Position numbers and translations under genes: made by a program
From: Lachnospiraceae bacterium
GTDB lineage: Bacteria; Bacillota; Clostridia; Lachnospirales; Lachnospiraceae
DNA: 64,000 nt
Direction: 5' to 3'
Assembly: GCA_900168235.1 (NCBI GenBank)
Contig: FUZG01000002.1
Location: 1 to 64,000, forward strand
In this document: one piece after another, positions 59,153 through 64,000 of the stretch
Layout: each line of letters begins with the position of its first letter
How positions within the stretch are numbered: the first letter of the stretch is position 1
The notes under the pieces: generated by a model
What the model saw: only the letters and a program-made list of their open reading frames with translations
Told to the model about the DNA's origin: nothing
The model's database searches: none

Positions 59153-60964
59153 ATGAATCTTAATGATGACAGTCTGAATGAAATTGAGTTTGAGGATAGG
59201 GAGACTGTTCGTCGCCGGGTTGAAGAGAAAAGAGCACGGCGTCATGGAAAGCATAGACGAAGAGGCGGTCATGGGCACAGAGGTCCGGGATGCCTGATAT
59301 TTTTGATAGCGGTCATCATCGCATTTGCAGTGATGGCAGGTCTGATAATCGGAGCAGTTAAAGGCGGTATCCTTGATGATATCGGAGCTTCTACTAAATC
59401 AGCAGACCGCAGCGGACTTTTTGGATTAACAGATGATTCTCAGGTGGGTATCATCTTAAATGACAGTTATATAGAAGAAACAGCCATCACTTCCGGAGAT
59501 AAGGTCTATCTTCCTATGGAGCTGGTGCTCGAGAAGCTGAATGCATGGTTTTATTACGATTCAAATGAGAAGCTCCTTCTTTATTCGACTCCGACAGAGA
59601 CTTTGCAGTGGACTCCGGGAGACGGAAATGTCCTGGAACAGGACGGCAGAGTCTGGATCTCGCTTGAGCTGGTTTCATCCTATACAGACATTTTTGTAAG
59701 TGATCTTATGACAGATCCTGCAAGAATAGTCATTCGAAATGAATTTGGTAAAAAGACTACGGCAAAGGTCACAAAGACAGCGCCTGTACGTGTATTTGAT
59801 TCAAAGAAGAGTGATGTGATAACAAAGGCGTCAAAGGGTGATGAAGTCCGTATCGTAAGCTCTAATAATATCTGGAGCATGATCGAGACTGTTGACGGTT
59901 ATCTCGGATATATCAAAAATAACCGTCTGGCGTCCTTTAATGAGGGAGAAGAGTCAGCACCGCTTAATGCACCGGATCTTTCATATGAGAATATTTCATA
60001 CGACGGAAAGATCATTCTTGGCTGGCATCAGGTGATGAATGTAGACGCAAACTCTACTATATCTTCCGTGCTTTCATCAGATAAGGCTATGAATGTCATC
60101 AGCCCTACCTGGTACTCACTTACAGATACAGAGGGAAATATCTCTGATATTTCTTCTGCGTCATATTCTGCATCAGCTCATGATGCCGGGGTTAAAGTAT
60201 GGGCGGTCGTTGATAATTTCAATGCATCAGGTTTTAACGCAACAGATGATACATATGAGGTACTGTCCTATACTTCAAAGCGTCAGAAGCTCATAAATAC
60301 TCTTGTGAGCAGTGTCGCAGCATCCGGTGCGGATGGAATAAATGTTGACTTTGAGCAGCTTTCAGGAGAAACAGGACTTCACTTTGCCCAGTTTGTTAAG
60401 GAGCTCTATATCGTGGCTCATGCGCAGGGACTTGCGGTATCCGTTGATAACTACGTTCCGAAGGCATACTCCATGCTCTACCACCGTGAGGTGCAGGGCG
60501 TTGTATGCGACTATGTAGTGATCATGGGATATGATGAGCACACAGCAGGTTCTGACGAATCAGGCCCTGTGGCATCCATTGATTTCGTACGTGAGGGAAT
60601 CGAGGATACAGAGGTTGATGTTGATCCTTCAAAGGTCATCAACGGAATCCCCTTCTATACAAGGATATGGGAAGAGGAGAATGGCTCTGTGAAGAATTCG
60701 TCTGCAGTAGGAATGAGTGAAGCTGCGGCATTTGTCAGAAATCATTCTTTGACTACAGCGTGGGATGAAGGTGCCGGTGCAAATTACGCAGAGGGTACAT
60801 CAGGGAATACAACCTACAGAGTATGGCTTGAGGATGCACAGTCCATCAGCCAGAAGTTTTCTGTGATGGATGCGAATAACGTTGCAGGCGCAGCGTTCTG
60901 GAAGCTTGGTCTCGAGGATCCTTCGATCTGGGACCTCATCGCATCATACGCATCAGGTCAGTAA
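59153..60964 (+). CDS. Membrane-anchored GH18 protein with SH3-like domain
   Basis: A 603-residue protein. A basic cytoplasmic head (RRRVEEKRARRHGKHRRRGG) precedes one membrane helix (about 47-70). Outside are a copper-amine-oxidase-N-like region (about 95-195), an SH3b module (about 205-260; APVRVFDSKKSDVITKASKG) and a GH18 barrel (about 285-600). The barrel has the catalytic signature DGINVDFEQL, keeping the Glu, and IMGYDEH. Related YaaH/SleL-type enzymes cut peptidoglycan glycan strands. No ideal ribosome site is seen. It begins a group with tsaC-like, rpiB and SleB-type genes. Confidence 0.88.
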   Translation: MNLNDDSLNEIEFEDRETVRRRVEEKRARRHGKHRRRGGHGHRGPGCLIFLIAVIIAFAVMAGLIIGAVKGGILDDIGASTKSADRSGLFGLTDDSQVGIILNDSYIEETAITSGDKVYLPMELVLEKLNAWFYYDSNEKLLLYSTPTETLQWTPGDGNVLEQDGRVWISLELVSSYTDIFVSDLMTDPARIVIRNEFGKKTTAKVTKTAPVRVFDSKKSDVITKASKGDEVRIVSSNNIWSMIETVDGYLGYIKNNRLASFNEGEESAPLNAPDLSYENISYDGKIILGWHQVMNVDANSTISSVLSSDKAMNVISPTWYSLTDTEGNISDISSASYSASAHDAGVKVWAVVDNFNASGFNATDDTYEVLSYTSKRQKLINTLVSSVAASGADGINVDFEQLSGETGLHFAQFVKELYIVAHAQGLAVSVDNYVPKAYSMLYHREVQGVVCDYVVIMGYDEHTAGSDESGPVASIDFVREGIEDTEVDVDPSKVINGIPFYTRIWEEENGSVKNSSAVGMSEAAAFVRNHSLTTAWDEGAGANYAEGTSGNTTYRVWLEDAQSISQKFSVMDANNVAGAAFWKLGLEDPSIWDLIASYASGQ

Positions 60965-60972
60965 GGAAAGAT

Positions 60973-62028
60973 ATGAATACAGAAGTAATAAAAGCATACG
61001 GTGATCCTGAAAGGGACGCTGAGCTTATGAAAAAAGCGGGAGATATCATTCGTGAGGGCGGTCTCGTGGCTATGCCGACAGAGACAGTATACGGTCTTGC
61101 GGGAGATGCACTGAATCCCGGTTCTTCTAAAAAGATATATGAAGCAAAAGGACGGCCTTCCGATAACCCGCTGATCGTCCATATTGCAGAATTTTCAGCG
61201 TTGGATAAAATTGTAAGTGAGATTCCGGACAGCGCGAGAAAGCTCGCAGAAAAGTACTGGCCGGGACCGCTTACCATGGTTTTTAAGAAGTCAGATATCG
61301 TACCTATGGAGACAACAGGCGGTCTCGATACAGTTGCAGTACGTATGCCTGTAAATGAGATCTCAAGGGAATTTATCCTTGCCTCAGGTGGATATATCGC
61401 AGCGCCCAGTGCGAATCGTTCAGGAAGACCCAGCTGTACTACAGCGGAGCATGTTCTTGAAGATATGAACGGCATCATCCCCCTCATTATCGACGGAGGA
61501 GAAGTCGGTATCGGAATAGAGTCTACTATCGTGGATCTTACAGGTGATGTTCCCTGCCTTTTAAGACCGGGATATATAAATCTCGAGATGCTTTCTGAGG
61601 TTCTGGGACAGGTTGATGTGGATCCGTCCATCGGAGGTGTGCTGAGTCCTGACGCCCATCCAAAGGCTCCGGGAATGAAATACAAGCACTACGCTCCAAA
61701 GGGCGAGCTTTATATAGTAAAAGGTCCTGCGGACAAGGTAGTGGACAAGATAAACAGTCTGGTGCAGGAGCATACGGAGCGAGGCGAAAAAACGGCTGTT
61801 ATTGCGACAGATGAGACGCGCGCTTTATATAAATGTGATATTGTAGAGACTGTAGGGACCAGAGATAAAGAGGAAACTATTGCTCATAATCTCTTCCGTG
61901 TACTTCGTGACATGGACGGACTTGGAGTTAAGACTATTTATACAGAGGAATTTAACACACCGGTAATGGGAATGGCGATCATGAACCGCCTTATCCGCGC
62001 AGCCGGACACAAGATCATCGAGTGTTAA
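60973..62028 (+). CDS. ywlC: Threonylcarbamoyl-AMP synthase (Sua5/YwlC)
   Basis: A 351-residue two-domain enzyme. The YrdC domain (GGLVAMPTETVYGLAGDALN, PSDNPLIVHI, YWPGPLTMVF, SANRSGRPSCTTAEHV) makes threonylcarbamoyl-AMP for the t6A37 modification of ANN-reading tRNAs. The C-terminal Sua5 domain (about 220-350; PGMKYKHYAPKGELYIV) follows. The length is normal for Sua5 rather than the short TsaC. It starts eight bases after the GH18 stop. Confidence 0.94.
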   Translation: MNTEVIKAYGDPERDAELMKKAGDIIREGGLVAMPTETVYGLAGDALNPGSSKKIYEAKGRPSDNPLIVHIAEFSALDKIVSEIPDSARKLAEKYWPGPLTMVFKKSDIVPMETTGGLDTVAVRMPVNEISREFILASGGYIAAPSANRSGRPSCTTAEHVLEDMNGIIPLIIDGGEVGIGIESTIVDLTGDVPCLLRPGYINLEMLSEVLGQVDVDPSIGGVLSPDAHPKAPGMKYKHYAPKGELYIVKGPADKVVDKINSLVQEHTERGEKTAVIATDETRALYKCDIVETVGTRDKEETIAHNLFRVLRDMDGLGVKTIYTEEFNTPVMGMAIMNRLIRAAGHKIIEC

Positions 62029-62112
62029 GCAGGTGTTTATGCAGGGGTGGGTCTTTATACCCATGATGCAATCACATATATTCAACAACCATCAACTTTG
62101 GAGGAAATTAAA

Positions 62113-62553
62113 ATGAAAATCGCAATCGGATGTGACCACGGTGGATACGATCTTAAAATGCAGGTGATCGAACATCTTAAGGAAGAGGGTTACGAAGTAA
62201 ACGACTTTGGATGTCACGACAAGAACTCCTGCGATTATCCGGTATACGGTCACGCAGTTGCAAAATCCGTTGTTTCCGGTGAGTCAGATTTCGGAATCGT
62301 TATCTGCACAACAGGAATCGGTATCTCCATCGCTGCAAATAAAGTTCCGGGTATCAGAGCAGCTATCTGTACAAACGAGCTTATGGCAAAGATGACACGT
62401 CTCCACAACAATGCAAACGTACTTGCACTTGGCGCAAATGTTGTTGGTCCGGGTCTTGCATTTGAAATCACAGACACATTCCTTTCAACTGAATTTTCTG
62501 AAGGCGAGCGTCATATCAGACGTATCAATGCTATTGAGGATCTTAACGTATAA
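62113..62553 (+). CDS. rpiB: Ribose-5-phosphate isomerase B
   Basis: A 146-residue RpiB/LacAB-type isomerase that interconverts ribose 5-phosphate and ribulose 5-phosphate. It has CDHGGYDLK, YPVYGHAVAKSV, the catalytic Cys in ICTTGIGISIAANK, and NVLALGANVVG. The ATG at 62113 follows GGAGGAA; the frame is open upstream but that part is not conserved. Its stop overlaps the next start by one base (TAATG). Confidence 0.94.
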   Translation: MKIAIGCDHGGYDLKMQVIEHLKEEGYEVNDFGCHDKNSCDYPVYGHAVAKSVVSGESDFGIVICTTGIGISIAANKVPGIRAAICTNELMAKMTRLHNNANVLALGANVVGPGLAFEITDTFLSTEFSEGERHIRRINAIEDLNV

Positions 62554-63962
62554 TGAAAAAACGACTCCTGAAAAACTGCATGCTGCTTTTGCTGTGTGCG
62601 GCAGTGGGAGCTGGTTCTTTGAGCTCTGCGTTGCCCGTTCAGGCAGCAAAATCAACCTCTGAAAAATTAAAAGAGGCACAGCAGAACAAAAAAGATACAG
62701 AAAAGAAACTAGATAACACTACAGATCGTATCGATGATCTGAAAGACACAAAGGAAGGGCTTCAGAGTGATCTGAAGTCCCTTAATTCCCAGCTGTCCAC
62801 TGTTTCGGACAAGATCGCCGAGATAGAGGCAAAGGAAGCTGATAAGGAAGCGGAGATAGAAGAGACCTCGAAAGCCCTTGATGCTGCAGAAGAGCAGCAG
62901 GCAGCTCAGTATGAGTATATAAAAGCCAGGATCAGGGTGGTTTATGAAAAGGGTAAGGAGAATTACCTGGAACTCTTCCTTCAGACGACAAATTTCAGCG
63001 AATTTCTGAACAGAGCTGAGTATGTGTCCAAGGTTAATCAGTATGATGAACAGATGCTTGATAAATACGAGCAGCTTGTTGAGGACACAAAGGTAAAAAA
63101 AGCGAAGCTTGAAGAAGATAAAGCTGAGCTTGAAAGCCTGCATGAAGATGCGGAAGTTGAGCAGGCGAAAGTGCAGAAGCTTGTGGATTCAACAAAAAGT
63201 TCCATCACAGCATACGCCGGAGCTATCTCAGAAGCAGAGGCAGAAGCCCTTGCGTATGAGGCAAAGCTCATTGCCGCAAAGAACACTATAAGTGCTCTTA
63301 AAGAGCAGCTGAAAAAGGAAGAAGAGCTGGCGCGTCTCTCTGCATCAATGAAGAAGAGAAGTCTTTCCGAAGTTACTATCGGTAAGGGTGAGAAAGAGAT
63401 GCTGGCAGCGCTTATCCAGTGTGAGGCAGGCGGCGAGCCATGGGCAGGAAAGATTGCTGTCGGCGCGGTTGTAATGAATCGTGTTATGTCCGGAGCTTTT
63501 CCAAATACCATTACCGGAGTTATTTATCAGTCAGGCCAGTTTGAGCCTGTTTCATCAGGACGATTTGCCATCGTACTCGGACAAGGAGCAAACTCGGAAT
63601 GTACAAAGGCTGCGGAGCAGGCGCTGGGTGGTGCAAATAACATCGGTGAGTGTCTGTTCTTTCGAACCATCGTGCCCGGCATCAAGGGTACTATCATCGG
63701 TCATCATGTGTTCTATCTCTACTGGACAGGAAAGTATTCCGGCTACGGAACTGCTGAGGATTCCCTGAGTGACGGCTCTAAGGCTGCATCTGAGGCAGCG
63801 GATGAAAAGAGCAGTTCTGAAAGTTCAGAGAGCTCAGAAAATTCTGATTCATCGGGGGAGAAGGATGACGGCAAGTTCGATGATGATGATGAAAAGGACA
63901 AGGATAAAGACAAAGATAAGGACGACGATGACGAGGATGAAGACGAGGAAGGCGATGCCTGA
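62553..63962 (+). CDS. Secreted SleB-type cell-wall hydrolase with PcsB/CwlO-like coiled coil
   Basis: A 469-residue exported protein. The signal peptide ends at about residue 32 (LPVQAAKS). A long coiled-coil module (about 35-265; QYEYIKARIRVVYEKGKENY, NRAEYVSKVNQYDEQML) is homologous to that of the NlpC/P60 gene at 20995. A hydrolase_2 (SleB-like) domain follows (about 280-390; LAALIQCEAGGEPWAGKIAV, GAVVMNRVMSGAFPNTITGV), with the Glu in QCEAGGEP likely catalytic. A Ser/Glu- and then Lys/Asp-rich tail ends the protein. SleB domains cut peptidoglycan, in spores or in growing cells. It overlaps rpiB by one base. Confidence 0.9.
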   Translation: MKKRLLKNCMLLLLCAAVGAGSLSSALPVQAAKSTSEKLKEAQQNKKDTEKKLDNTTDRIDDLKDTKEGLQSDLKSLNSQLSTVSDKIAEIEAKEADKEAEIEETSKALDAAEEQQAAQYEYIKARIRVVYEKGKENYLELFLQTTNFSEFLNRAEYVSKVNQYDEQMLDKYEQLVEDTKVKKAKLEEDKAELESLHEDAEVEQAKVQKLVDSTKSSITAYAGAISEAEAEALAYEAKLIAAKNTISALKEQLKKEEELARLSASMKKRSLSEVTIGKGEKEMLAALIQCEAGGEPWAGKIAVGAVVMNRVMSGAFPNTITGVIYQSGQFEPVSSGRFAIVLGQGANSECTKAAEQALGGANNIGECLFFRTIVPGIKGTIIGHHVFYLYWTGKYSGYGTAEDSLSDGSKAASEAADEKSSSESSESSENSDSSGEKDDGKFDDDDEKDKDKDKDKDDDDEDEDEEGDA

Positions 63963-64000
63963 TACAGTCTGAAGCTTAAGTCCTGAAATTTTATAAAGAA

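Overview
The window reads as chromosome of a Gram-positive anaerobe of the class Clostridia, most likely family Lachnospiraceae (Butyrivibrio/Roseburia-like). This is inferred from the gene set: reverse rubrerythrin beside PerR, a [FeFe]-hydrogenase-like sensor, small ferredoxins, MecA, YwiB, PTPS-related and DUF4910 proteins, AT-rich intergenic DNA and consensus sigma-A promoters. It is mostly core chromosome. The only mobile DNA is the 3' end of an IS3-family element at the left edge. I saw no tRNA, rRNA, CRISPR array or prophage.

Layout. 1-343: IS3 end. 394-1920 (minus): murG and a HIT hydrolase. 2053-5718: a SAM-salvage block of MTA/SAH deaminase and adenosylhomocysteinase, separated by a secreted 29-residue-repeat protein and three palindromic repeats. 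5850-6997: perR with a palindromic operator, then reverse rubrerythrin. 7050-7190: structured intergenic RNA candidate. 7334-9309: two-component system. 9396-15306: NYN-LOTUS protein, RluA-type synthase, ackA, cca and a PEGA lipoprotein. 15411-17576: ispE, an FCD-GntR regulator and ywiB. 18392-23651: exported FKBP/trigger-factor lipoprotein, asnS, an NlpC/P60 hydrolase and a DUF4910 peptidase. 23786-30142: glgX, nth (minus), a 35-residue membrane peptide, a VanW protein and an AIR-synthase-like protein. 30190-34026: Lrp plus aminotransferase, then a histidine kinase and response regulator arranged tail to tail. 34057-40454: mutS2, an HtrA-like protein without its catalytic triad, YhaM-like nuclease and an RNA m5U methyltransferase. 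40514-42477 (minus): ferredoxin/hydrogenase/chemotaxis fusion split by a -1 frameshift at a slippery heptamer. 42802-48904: EamA transporter, then a Bce-like regulator, kinase and ABC module with a matching operator. 49028-52201: TPP-riboswitch-controlled thiamine-precursor ABC transporter, followed by a decayed ECF ATPase remnant. 52608-56401: methyltransferase, GT-C-like membrane protein and D-Ala-D-Ala ligase. 56468-58836: ferredoxin, DUF1858, mecA, and a strongly promoted leader with a 70-residue protein. 59153-63962: GH18 protein, threonylcarbamoyl-AMP synthase, rpiB and a SleB-type hydrolase.

Common themes are cell-wall metabolism (murG, ddl, NlpC/P60, SleB, GH18, VanW), envelope-stress sensing (four regulator/kinase loci and the inactive HtrA), peroxide and redox defence, and SAM recycling. 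The most interesting items are the putative programmed frameshift in the hydrogenase-like sensor, the triad-less HtrA, two families of structured intergenic repeats, the deaminase plus SAH hydrolase pair, and the orphan leader RNA near 58.2 kb. Family assignments rest on motifs read by eye; no database search was possible.
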